Positions 1 to 9,978 of a stretch of 64,000 nucleotides of DNA are shown here, piece by piece. This DNA comes from Pseudocercospora fijiensis CIRAD86. Its lineage: Eukaryota > Ascomycota > Dothideomycetes > Mycosphaerellales > Mycosphaerellaceae. The notes under the pieces were generated by a model, which worked only from the letters and a program-made list of their open reading frames with translations, was not told the DNA's origin and made no database searches. The position numbers were made by a program, and so were the translations under genes. The stretch is taken from contig NW_006921540.1 of NCBI RefSeq assembly GCF_000340215.1, positions 738,377-802,376 on the forward strand. The letters run 5' to 3'. The stretch's first letter is position 1; every line of letters starts with the position of its first letter.

Positions 1-229
1 GTCAAGTGGTGACGATCCGCCCCATTGCTCGGCTCAACTTGCCAAGAGGTACCGGCCTATGGAACTTCATCCCATAGCGTCTGTAGACTCTGTACCAGTA
101 CCATGCCTTTTACTCTCTACCTAGGCTATCCTGCTTCAGTAAGGCCACTGCAAAGCGCGGTGTCAAGCACTACCTCTGCATTGCTAATGCTGTAGTTCTA
201 TTCGATCGGCGCCGCCCAAGCTCTTCGGC

Positions 230-2464
230 TCAATCCAGAGTCTCATCTTCGTCCTCGTCCTCACGCCGAATGATCTCATCGCCCATGCCAGACTTCTTCA
301 TCTCCTCCTGCCGCAACATCCACTCGGTTGGTGGACCTGGCTCATTCCAGTCCATAGCGCGCTCATTGAGAGTCCAGGTGAAGAATGAGGGATAGACGCA
401 CTCGACCGCATCGATCCAGGACAAGCCGCAGCCGAAAGTCTTGATGATCGCATCGAGCTTCATGCCCGGGACGAAATGCTTCAACAAGTCTTCATCTACG
501 ATGAAGCTGAGACTCTTGCCCTGCTTAGCTTTCTCGGCCTCTAGAACGTGCTTCGGAAGGTCTCGCGGACTAGCTTGAGGGAGAGTCCAGCGAATGCAAT
601 GCAGCGAACCGGCTTTCTTGAATCTGTTCTTATATTGCGGCGCATCGTAGTATTTGTTGCCCTGCTCGGTCTCCAGCTCCACGCCAGTGACCTCCAGACC
701 CATACTCTCCTCCACGATACATGTATCCGCTGGCTTCTTGTCGTCCTTCACCGCCTCGAAGAATTCGAGCTGTTCGCTGGTACAATACGCATGTGTGCCA
801 ATGATGAATACCTGGTCGGCAAGGTCCTTAGCCATTCCAAAGCTCTTATCGGCATTAGTCACCCAGTCCGCGTTGGCATCTGTTGGACTGTACTGAGCAT
901 AATAGCCGCCGTAGAGCGATGAGCAGGCTTTATTGAATTCACCAGGCAAACCTGCGTCAACTGCTGCGAGCTTCGGGAACTCGCTGTCCGCGAGATGAGT
1001 AGCAGCCACTGCCTTGTCGATGTCCTTTTTGTATTCTGGACACACATCGTGGATGTTGAGGTAGCTGAAGAAGTTGCGCAAGATGTTCGTGGTTTCGAGA
1101 ACGGTTTTGCTGTTAGTCCAGTCGAAATGTTGCATAAATTCGGAGGACAAGAATGCCTTGGTCATGCCTTCGAAGTCGACAACCCAGGTAGGCTTGCCCT
1201 CGTCAACGCCCTCGGATACTTTGTCAGCGACTCCCCATCTGGCTTTCATCATAGCAATTTCATGCTTGTCGTAGTTTTCCTTCAGCTCCTTATCGTTCAG
1301 ACGACCAGCGAACATGTTCTGTCCGCCAGCAAAGCCGCCAAACTTGAGGTACGACCCGAACACCTTAGCAGTCATCTCGTGAAACTTGCGCCTATTCTGG
1401 TATTCCGCCACAGCCCGGTCGATGCGAGCAACAAAGGACTCCTCAGCATCGTACAATGGACGTTCTTCCAGGTAATCACCGAGGGCAAGCGGACCTTGAT
1501 TAGCATTGCTCTCAAAACCTGTCGGCTTCAACATTGCCTTGGTCATCCACGGCTGCTCGGCAAGCTTTGCATTGCGTTCCTTAGACTCGTCGAGCTTGGG
1601 AGTAACAGTCGGCGCTCTCTTCAACGGCCACTTACGCCGAATGAATTTATTCTTGTCGTTGATCTCCAACATCTTGCTTAACTTCAAGATCTCCTTCACT
1701 TCCGCCTTGGGCTTGTAAGGACGCATCTTCCGGAATCCAAGGATCTCGTTGAGGGATACCCAGCCATCACCTGCTGGGCCTGTGCGGGCAAGCAGATGAG
1801 CGTCGCCAGGAAGGTTTTCATCCCCCAAGTAGAACTCGACTTGCTTGATAATATCATCCTTGTGTTCTGATGCATTGAGCCTACTAGGCAGGGTTGATAG
1901 CAGTGACGGCTGGTCATCATCGGCAGCCCCTTCCGCTGGCGGCTTCTCCTTCTCGCTGGTGGACTTGGAGGACTCATGACCAGCGGGCGCATCGACAAAT
2001 TCTGTGCCAGGGTCCGACTTCTTTGGTGGCTCATTCTCCTTGTGAACCCGGTCTGTGGCCTGAGAAGGAGCCTCAGTGGCAGTAGCAGCAGCAGTACTGT
2101 CGTTGCGAGTGTTGTGCTCTGGTGCTGCGTTGTCCGAGCCCTCATCGGCTACAGCATGCTCGTCCGCGCTAGTAGGTGGATGGCCAACTGATGGTGCGCT
2201 GGAGGTGGCATTCAATGGTGAGTCGTTTTCTCGACGCTCGATCAGCTCTTCGTACATCCGCGCGCCGATCGTGGCGAGACTGCGATCCTCAAATTCCTCG
2301 CCGGTATCCGGATCTACGGAGGTGCGTCGCTCGCGACCACCCACCATGTTGTCGTCGGCCTTGATGGCGTCCTTGTTCTGCCTCAAGTTCTCGGTCTCTG
2401 CAGCGCTCATGCTTGCGTATGTTCCGATGCAGCCTCCGCGGGTGAAGGCGCGATAGAGTGGCAT
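230..2464 (-). CDS. Arb1-like Argonaute siRNA chaperone subunit with La motif
   Basis: Single-exon 744-residue protein. Residues about 193-260 look like a La-type winged helix (KQVEFYLGDENLP, then a hydrophobic start and a basic end). From about residue 290 to near the C-terminus the sequence has the look of fungal Arb1: an 'SYLKFGG..GGQNMFAG' segment, 'VVDFEGMTKAFLSS', and a late Trp-rich stretch with 'WTLNERAMDWNEPGPP'. In fission yeast, Arb1 sits in the ARC complex, holds duplex siRNA on Argonaute and restrains slicing before heterochromatin formation. The N-terminal 190 residues are low complexity (Ser/Thr/Ala/Glu) and probably disordered; the last residues are acidic. The first in-frame Met gives a long leader, and the Met 18 residues later is an alternative start. 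Family assignment is from recalled motifs; the La motif call is firmer than the Arb1 call. Confidence 0.72.
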   Translation of the reverse strand: MPLYRAFTRGGCIGTYASMSAAETENLRQNKDAIKADDNMVGGRERRTSVDPDTGEEFEDRSLATIGARMYEELIERRENDSPLNATSSAPSVGHPPTSADEHAVADEGSDNAAPEHNTRNDSTAAATATEAPSQATDRVHKENEPPKKSDPGTEFVDAPAGHESSKSTSEKEKPPAEGAADDDQPSLLSTLPSRLNASEHKDDIIKQVEFYLGDENLPGDAHLLARTGPAGDGWVSLNEILGFRKMRPYKPKAEVKEILKLSKMLEINDKNKFIRRKWPLKRAPTVTPKLDESKERNAKLAEQPWMTKAMLKPTGFESNANQGPLALGDYLEERPLYDAEESFVARIDRAVAEYQNRRKFHEMTAKVFGSYLKFGGFAGGQNMFAGRLNDKELKENYDKHEIAMMKARWGVADKVSEGVDEGKPTWVVDFEGMTKAFLSSEFMQHFDWTNSKTVLETTNILRNFFSYLNIHDVCPEYKKDIDKAVAATHLADSEFPKLAAVDAGLPGEFNKACSSLYGGYYAQYSPTDANADWVTNADKSFGMAKDLADQVFIIGTHAYCTSEQLEFFEAVKDDKKPADTCIVEESMGLEVTGVELETEQGNKYYDAPQYKNRFKKAGSLHCIRWTLPQASPRDLPKHVLEAEKAKQGKSLSFIVDEDLLKHFVPGMKLDAIIKTFGCGLSWIDAVECVYPSFFTWTLNERAMDWNEPGPPTEWMLRQEEMKKSGMGDEIIRREDEDEDETLD

Positions 2465-2670
2465 GAAGCAGGCAAGAAGTAGTTGACTTGATCAGAAGGC
2501 ACTAGCGAAGTCCGGTCAATGATTGTTGTTGTATACAGGCAAGAGCTAGAAGTGATGCGATGAAGTCAGAAGCTTCGAGCCTCCTCACTTATCAACGTTG
2601 GTGCATGTGAGCAGCCGAGCGTTGCTCAGTCAGCTTCGTCATCTGCTCTTCGTTGGCTTTCACATTCAAT

Positions 2671-3819
2671 CTATTTTGATGGATCAAGCAACAGCTTCCC
2701 GGTCGTCTTCCGTCCCTCTAGATCCCGGTGTGCTCTTGCGACCTCACTGAGAGGATACACTTCATGAATCCTCACGTCTAGCTTGTCCTTCAGCACAAAG
2801 TCGAACAGTTCTTTGACGTAGTGCTCAAACTCCTCCCTAGTAACGAGGTATCCAAATAGAGTGGGTCTCATCAGCCTTGCGTTCTTCGCCGACAGTCTAG
2901 CAATCGTTACTGGAGGCACAGCGCCAGATGCATTGCCAAAGGAAATCAGAGAGCCCTTTCTTGCTAAGCAATCCAACGAGAGATCAAACGTGTCCTTGCC
3001 AACGCCATCGAAGACCGCGATAACACCTTTTCCTCCCGTCAACTCATCGACCTTCTTCTTCACATCCTCTTTCGAGTAGTTGATCATATGTGTCGCGCCA
3101 GCTTTCGTCGCGAGATTGATCTTTTCCTCGGTACTGGCAGTTCCGATGGTGTTTGCTCCAATTGCCTTGAGTAGTTGAACCAGCCAAAGTCCAGTACCAC
3201 CAGCTGCAGCATGCACCAAGACCCAGTCGCCCTTATTGACATGATGAGCTTCTCTTACGAGCGTCAACGCTGTCAGACCTTGCAGCAAAGCAGCTGCCCC
3301 GATCTTTGGATCCATGTCACTAGGGACTTTCACAGCCTTTGCAGCAGGCGCCGCAGTGTACTCTGCATATGCCCCTTCTGCCATCCACACGACTTTATCG
3401 CCATCTTTGAGCCCGTGAGTGTCCCCGCCACCAACTTTTACGACTGTCCCTTCAGCTTCTCGACCGAGAACGTATGGGAAGGAAGGTGCCGGGTACAGGC
3501 CGGTTCGAAAGTAGGTGTCGATGAAATTTATGCCGATGAAGTCGTTTTTGACGAGAATCTGGCCCTCTGTCAATCGTCAGCATTTCCTCGAAGGAATACG
3601 ACGAGCTCAAGATACAGTACCCTTCGGCTCAGGCACGGGTAGATCAGTCTTGTATTCGAGGACTTCTGGTCCTCCAGTCTTCTCAATGATCACACCCTTC
3701 ATGGTGCTTGGGACTGAAGCCATGGTTCGAATTGGTCTGGAAAGGTGTGAGGAGATAGCTGCGACTCGTTGCGACGGATTCGAGGTTACGACTCTCTTAG
3801 CTGCGTTACGAAAGGACAT
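2671..3819 (-). CDS. NADPH quinone oxidoreductase (zeta-crystallin type MDR)
   Basis: Two exons, 3621-3819 and 2671-3566, joined over a 54-nt intron (donor GTACTG, acceptor GACAG); the phase-1 joint codes Glu. The product is about 364 residues. It has the medium-chain reductase order: GroES-like half ('FIGINFIDTYFRTGLYP', 'VLGREAEGTVVKVG'), then an NADPH-binding fold with 'VHAAAGGTGLWLVQL' and 'GVIAVFDGVG'. No zinc-ligand cysteines are seen, which fits the quinone reductase branch. The first ATG gives a basic, Arg/Ser-rich leader before 'MASVPSTMKG', so mitochondrial targeting is possible and the second Met may give a cytosolic form. Expected reaction: one-electron NADPH reduction of quinones, as in yeast Zta1. 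Confidence 0.85.
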
Positions 3820-4352
3820 AAGATTCTGGCTCACGCGATGTCTGAAGAAAAGAGAGAAGTTGGATCATGCGGAAGTGTTACTCCTAACTACGAGAGACCC
3901 TAGTATGTTTATTGGTAAGCTGCTTGTAGCTGCCATGGGAGCTCCTGGTGACGAAAGAGCTGAGAGGTGGGGTCTTTTGCCGATCCCGGATATGTGCCAA
4001 GGCAGTGTTCCATTTCGATATACACACATTGTCAAGCTCTACAACGTACATGCTATGCTGTTCCAAGTCCGCAGTCAGGTCGGTTTGTCATAATTTGACA
4101 AACTTGCTAAGGCCATTCCGCAGAGCTAAGCTGTCCTCGGCCGAGAGATTGCAAGTGCTACCCAGCGACAGAACGTAGGGCGTGGACGAGGCTTTGAGCT
4201 GAGTCGGTAAATCGGAGATCCAATTCCTTCTTTGAGTTGCTGAAGAGTACCCTTCGTTTGGAATGTCTATCTCAGCTACATCTTCGAATTGGTCGGCACG
4301 GGCTTCCTGTACATGGCACTGGTACCGGCCTGTCTCTTCGTCAGACCCGGAA

Positions 4353-5323
4353 TTACGATCTCCTGTGCATGACAGTCGCTGCGGCCTTTGCCAACAGTCA
4401 GCATGGTCACATTGCGGCCGAAACATCTCTGTACATACCTGATGGTTGGGAAACACCAACATATCCGCAATCACCACGTTCTCCGGCCTTCCAGCACTCC
4501 ACACGATCGTCTCAGCAATGTCGGCTGGGGTCAAGGGCGTACATCCCTCATACACCTTGGCTGCCTTGCTCTTGTCGCCGTAGAATCTGACCACCGAGAA
4601 CTCCGTCTCGACCTGACCAGGATCGATCTCAATAATCCTGATCCGCGTCGCAACCAACTCTTTCCGCATGGCGTCTGTAAATGATCGCACGGCAGCTTTT
4701 GTGGCACAGTAGATGGAACCGCCTGGGTATGGTTCACGACCTGCGACGGAACCAATGTTGATGATATCTCCTTGCCCGCTCTCGCCCTTCTGCTTGAAGA
4801 CCTTGAGAACAGCTTGTGTCATGTTGATGAGACCCGTAACATTCGTCTCAAATTGAACATTCATATCTTCAGGCTTGATATCTCCTGCCTTGTCCATTCC
4901 CTTCACCAGACCTGCATTGTTCACCAGGACGTCGATATCTTGGAACTCTTTTGGCAGGTTCGGGATGAAGTTGAGAACTTGGTCGGCTTTCGAGACGTCA
5001 AGCTGGACTGGATGAATCTTGACACCATCGCCATGCTCTTTGTTGATTTCGGCGGCCAGTTGCTTGACCGTGTCTATTCGTCGTGCGGCGAGGATGAGCC
5101 TGAGGTTCTTCGGTGATGTTGCAGCGAATTCCTTTGCGGTGCTTGCACCAATTCCTGACGAAGCTCCTGTGATGATAATCGTCTTGCCTTCCAGGCGCTT
5201 CCCCATTGCTGTAGCCATTGTCCGTTTCAAGATGCGAGGCCAAGGTAGCTGGGAGGTTCTCGAATGGGCGAAGGCGAACGTGGTCAGAGGATGGAGAAGC
5301 TGTCTTGACTTGAAGAAACTCAT
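4353..5323 (-). CDS. Short-chain dehydrogenase/reductase, YMR226C/YdfG-like
   Basis: Exons 4439-5323 and 4353-4385, with a 53-nt intron (donor GTATGT after CAG, acceptor GCAAAG). The spliced end reads NHQ-AAATVMHRRS-stop, which matches the usual family ending; without splicing the frame runs on into unrelated residues. About 305 residues. Rossmann motif TGASSGIG, NNAG, catalytic Ser in 'INIGSVAG', and YCATK (Tyr-x-x-x-Lys) are all present. Family members oxidise L-serine, L-allo-threonine and 3-hydroxy acids with NADP. The ATG at 5323 gives an arginine-containing hydrophobic leader; 'MATAMGKRLEG' about 37 residues in is the likely cytosolic start. Same strand as the two preceding genes. Confidence 0.88.
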
Positions 5324-5690
5324 ACAGAGCAAGCTGATAAGACTCACACGAAAGACAAGGATAGCGAGCGCAGCAGAAATTTCTACGGCCGCGGGCTGAT
5401 ACGTTTATCCTGAATGATTATTCCTGCAGGGCAATGGCATCAACACAATGTAATGCTTGCCGGCCGTCGCGCGGGACAGAGCTCGCCAGCAAGTGGGGGA
5501 GGCTGCAAGGCCGAACTTCGGGCGTCCGGGTCATCGCTGATGGTCTTGGCAGGGGCGGATAACAGCCATCTCTCCCAATATGGACGACCGTGGGACCGAC
5601 ACCTGACCTGTCGTCTTGACCTGCCGACTGGCTTCGAATAACTAGATCCGAACAATCAATTGTAATCGACGGACAGCAAGAACACAGAGG
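5324..5690. other. Intergenic flank before the repeat island
   Basis: About 370 bp between the SDR start and the left edge of the RIP-altered island. Base use is still that of the ordinary genome (CpA and TpG are present). I see no gene; the short frames here have no recognisable product. It should contain the SDR promoter. Confidence 0.6.
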
Positions 5691-6164
5691 TGCTTTGAGG
5701 ACTCTATAAGATCCTAGCGAGATTTACTATTTCAGGTCGAGAGTCGCTAATACTCCTCGAATATAGCCTTGTAATTAACTAATGCTTAAAGGGCTTAGAG
5801 CAATTTCTATAGAGTGCCCGAGGCATCTAAGACAATCGTTTACGTTACTAGAATGCTGTCTATAGATACGGACGATTTCTCGACCTTCTTCTAATTATTA
5901 ATAGTTTCGGTTGCGTAGTATAAGTAGATAAAGCTATTTATATAGGTCGGATATCTTCTAACTTACAAGCAGGTAGCGGTTATTACTTTAGATTTTCTAT
6001 ATAATGTTAGAATAACCCGAAAACAAGTACTAGGACTAACTAAATCGGGCGAAACGAGAACAAGGAGAACGCGGGGAAATTACGCATAGGAACCCTAAAA
6101 TTCGCGGCTACTCCCGGGCCTCGCGGCCGCCTCGCGAATAGGTATAGATCGTCTTCCTTACGTA

Positions 6165-6215
6165 AGCGTAAAAGGATAGCTAATAGAGGATTCGAACCTC
6201 CGATACTAAAAATTA
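6165..6215 (-). repeat. tRNA-like 3' half (B-box), degenerate
   Basis: On the minus strand the segment reads GGAGGTTCGAATCCTC, a perfect T-arm-like hairpin with the polymerase III B-box core, followed by ATTAGCTATCC and a run of T. No matching D-arm lies at tRNA distance, so this is a tRNA-derived fragment or SINE end rather than a functional tRNA. Confidence 0.3.
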
Positions 6216-6324
6216 TACCCTCGCTAGTTACTACCCCGTATCTCTATAGGGACTACGAGCGAATAACTCTTAGTATCTAGAACCGATCTAATTAGCTAGA
6301 GGGTCGCAGAACATAGATAATTAT

Positions 6325-6395
6325 ATAAATCTAAAAAAAAAAAAATGTTGTAGCTAATAAGGGAATTAAACCCCCTATCTATAATATTACGTAAG
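6325..6395 (-). repeat. Second tRNA-like 3' end with oligo(A) flank
   Basis: The minus strand reads GGGGGTTTAATTCCCTTATTAGCTAC and then runs into a stretch of eleven T's (oligo-A on the plus strand near 6335-6345). It shares the ATTAGCTA end with the copy 150 bp away. This suggests two related, RIP-altered polymerase III-type repeats. Weak on its own. Confidence 0.25.
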
Positions 6396-8280
6396 GTAGG
6401 CTACTAAACTTTACCCTATATAGTACGGTATATAGTTCGGCATTTCGCTAACTAGAGCTAGCTTCTAATACTAATAACTAGCGAGGGTATAACCTTTAGG
6501 ACTACCTAATTAGCTAGGAGACTCTATTTACGTAGTAGCTATAAACGTCCCCGCTCGCTTAGCTCCGGTTACGTACTAGAACGCCGCTTCTATCGTACCG
6601 CGTCTTTCTTTACTAGAGGAGTAGGTATAGTGTCGGCGCGCGATAGGGAGAGAGTAGAGAGTAAATAGAGGATTAGCGAAAACGAGAAAAGGAAGGGGCA
6701 AGGTTTAGAAGAGAGACTCCCTTTTCGCTATTAGGATAGCGCAGATCGATACGTCTTACTAGTATATCGCGAAGACAGCGTACGCGGTCGTCGCAATTTT
6801 CGCGATAGTAGTAAGTAGAGGGTTAGTCTATTATAGGAAAGATAGTATAGTAGTAGGGAGGAAATAGGAGAAGTAGGAGAGGAGAGCGAAATATATAGTA
6901 GAATATAGGCGATAGTAAGGGTAAGACTATTTTTATTTCATTTCTACCGATTTAGGTACTACCGGATTCGCGGCATTCTATCGCGCTTCGTAAGATTACT
7001 AGTAGTACTATCTACGTATAGCTAGCCGCTACGTAAGGTATAGTAGTCGTATAGTAGCGACGGTAAAGGTAGATATAGAGAAGGTGTAGAGTATATCGCG
7101 TACGCGTACCTCCGACGCGATAGTATCGATTACTTTAGCTACGACTATACTAGGTTGCTAGAGTTATACCGTCCGCTATCTCTATACAATTCCTATATTA
7201 GTATCGAGATCGCCTACTATATATACTATACGTACTTATCCGGATTGCGCTTAATATCGTCGTTACTATAGGCGTTATTAACGTTTAGGTTTCTCTTACG
7301 TAAGACGTCGTATAGGTGCTACGTAAAGGTTACCTAGCTCTAGTCGTTTACGACGAGTATATAGGAAGCGGGCTTACTAGGATTGTTCGGTAGAGTTAGC
7401 GCACTATATAGGAGCAGATCTTGCTTAGTATAGAGGGTCTTACGGCCGACGTTACCGTCGTACTAGACGGCGATAAGCTTAAGCTTTAGGTATCTACCCG
7501 TATCGCTAACCTAGATAAGGTCGCGTATTTCGTAGGCGAATACAGCTCGCGCTACGGTATACGTAGCGCCTAGTAGAGGCTTTATATAGCCGACGTATAT
7601 ACTAGCGGCAGTTAGCGGCTAACGTCGGTAATGCAAACGTAGATTAGTGTTTTTATAAGTAATCGATCTCCTCCGAGTTTCCTTCGCTAATAATCCGGCC
7701 GCTATATTCGTCGTATGCCTCGAGTAGCTAAGCGTAGGTACTACGCATAGTAAGGCCGCTATCCGCCTTAATAGGCTCGCTATTAGGGAACTCTATACTA
7801 TCTAGCACTCTAGAGAAGACCGGCTAGCGCCTTAGGTCGGCAGCGCGCGGCGTTTTAAGCGCGTTTATATCGATAATAGGCAGGTTCTAAGCGTTGCCCG
7901 CGGTCGCTATCTAGGTTATATTAGCTATGTCGGTACTAGTTAATACGCTAGACATACCTCGAAGGTGCTTAACGTTGCGTTAAGGGTAGATATACGGGTA
8001 ATAGGTAGTACTTAAGTCTAAATAAAGGTACAGGTATTATATACTACGGAAGGTGTTTAAAGTAAGGTAGGTTAGAGTAGGTAGAAAAAGCGACTAATAT
8101 CGGCCGAAATCTAAGTTACGCGGAAGTAGCCGAGCGTTACGCGATTACGTTATCGCGGCCTAAAGCCTCGAGCTTAACAGTTTACATAGTCGATATAAAA
8201 GACATAGCCGATAGATATAAGGGCCGGGTACGATATATAAAAGGGCGATAGAGATAGTAGACATAAAGGCAGCTACGTTG

Positions 8281-9570
8281 TTAGAAACTACAAAGGAGCG
8301 AGCGATATCTAAGCTAAGATCTGCACTACTACCTCCCTACTATGTCGCAATTTACTAAATAGCCTACGTATTATTAACCTCCGATTAACTATTCGGTATA
8401 CCGTTTAGGTAGACCTCGCGCAATACTAACCTAGGTAGGCATATTGTGTCTACGTAACCGTTAAACTATAAACCCCGATAGATGCCTAAATTGTAATTAT
8501 ATATAATATCGATTACGGCTTGCTTAGAGAACGGCTATATAGTCGAGCCGCGGATTTCCTCCTACGTCTCGTCTAACAGTTCCCTTATAGCTAGGGTATC
8601 GGGGCGATAGCGATACTAAGGCCGTCCGGAGTAGCTATAGTTGCAAACTCTAAGCGGCCCGTATCGCCTATAATTAAAGTATTAACGGTATTAGTTATTA
8701 AACTACGCCCGATCTACTATTATATAGAAGGCGCTACGCGTCTAGGGAGGTCGCACCTAGTTTAGTAGGGCTGTAATCTAGTTAAAGACGTCTCCTAGCG
8801 TCGGCGCGTTCGCTACGTCGATATCGATATCTCGGCCGATCGTACTACGATAGCGATACAATTCGCCTTCGTATAGGAAAGGGGAGTACTAGTAGAATAG
8901 CAAGCTAAGTATAATGCGACGCGTGCTACTAGAGACGGCCGCCGGCTATAGGCGCTACGATTATACGCTATCGGTATTATTTACCTATTTCGGGAGGTAT
9001 AGAAAGTAGTTGCTACTTCCCTAAGCGTAGATAACGTTTAATATATAGAACTTAACGTCGTAAGAGAGCACGTTGTTCTATCGGATCCGTAATTGCAGAC
9101 GAGGATTCTCTATAGGCAGGGAGGCTAGTTCTTTTAGGTTTAGTCCGACGTAATAGAGGAACTATAGTAGCGGCGCGAAGTAGGTATCGTACCGCGTCGG
9201 GGTATACTATTTTAGATCTAGGAGGAGGTTATTGATTTTAATACGGCCTTATACGACGATACGGAAGAGGTAATAGACGCGTTAAATAGCTACTAGTTTA
9301 GTCGGGAGGCGACGGAACAAGTCTTTCGTACCGCGAGGATCGATATACTTAAATTCGTCGACTTCGGTCGGAGAGTAGAGTACGGCTAGTTCCTATAGAA
9401 TAAGGGCAACGAGCTTATAGGTAGCAAAGACGCGGTAGACCGTAGAGTCTAGGTATAACGCTAAAGGCGGTAAGGGAAAAATAGTTTCTATTTATATAGC
9501 GTAGAAGTAGTCGAGGTACTTAGAAAACTAGAAGAGATGCGGATTACTTAGACTTAGAAAACTAGGCGGG
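8281..9570 (+). pseudogene. Decayed coding-like frame in the Helitron 5' region
   Basis: Read in the frame whose codons start at positions divisible by 3, this stretch gives a protein-like sequence broken only by TAG and TAA. Pieces such as 'EEVIDFNTALYDDTEEVIDA' and 'FRTARIDILKFVDFGRRVEY' have ordinary amino-acid composition. I do not recognise the family. It lies upstream of, and in a different frame from, the Rep-helicase, so it may be a captured or accessory Helitron gene. Because RIP removes TGA from all frames, an open look is weak evidence. Confidence 0.3.
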
Positions 9571-9978
9571 CGTACTTTGTCTCTTATTGCCGCCCTAAGC
9601 TAACTTTCGTATGTTTGCTTTTTTCTAATATTCCCTACCTTAGCTATTTGTACCTTGTCTCTTAGTCTTACTATAGCTAGATATATCGTAATTAAATAGA
9701 TGTGCCCTACGTGAAATATATAGCGTTATAGTGTTTTTTATAATATATCGCAAAATGCAGATTGCGAATAGGCCTATCGGGTCGGTTAGCGAAACTTTAC
9801 CTATATTAATTAGCTATAGTAGAAATGTCTAGTAACTGCAGAGTTACAAATATTAGGCGATATCGGCTACTACAATTCCGTAAGCCGTAGAGGAGCTATA
9901 TTAAAGAGCCTAATATCGGCTGCTATAGTCGTATATATCGAATATCCTAACATCCCTTAGATTACTTTCTATCTAATT

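Noticed and set aside
994..1681. 228-codon plus-strand frame
   Set aside because: Antisense to the Arb1-like gene with no recognisable motif.
4088..4352. C-terminal 114-residue tail of the SDR when read without splicing
   Set aside because: Splicing of the 53-nt intron gives the family-typical C-terminus and stop at 4353; the tail is intron plus 3' UTR.
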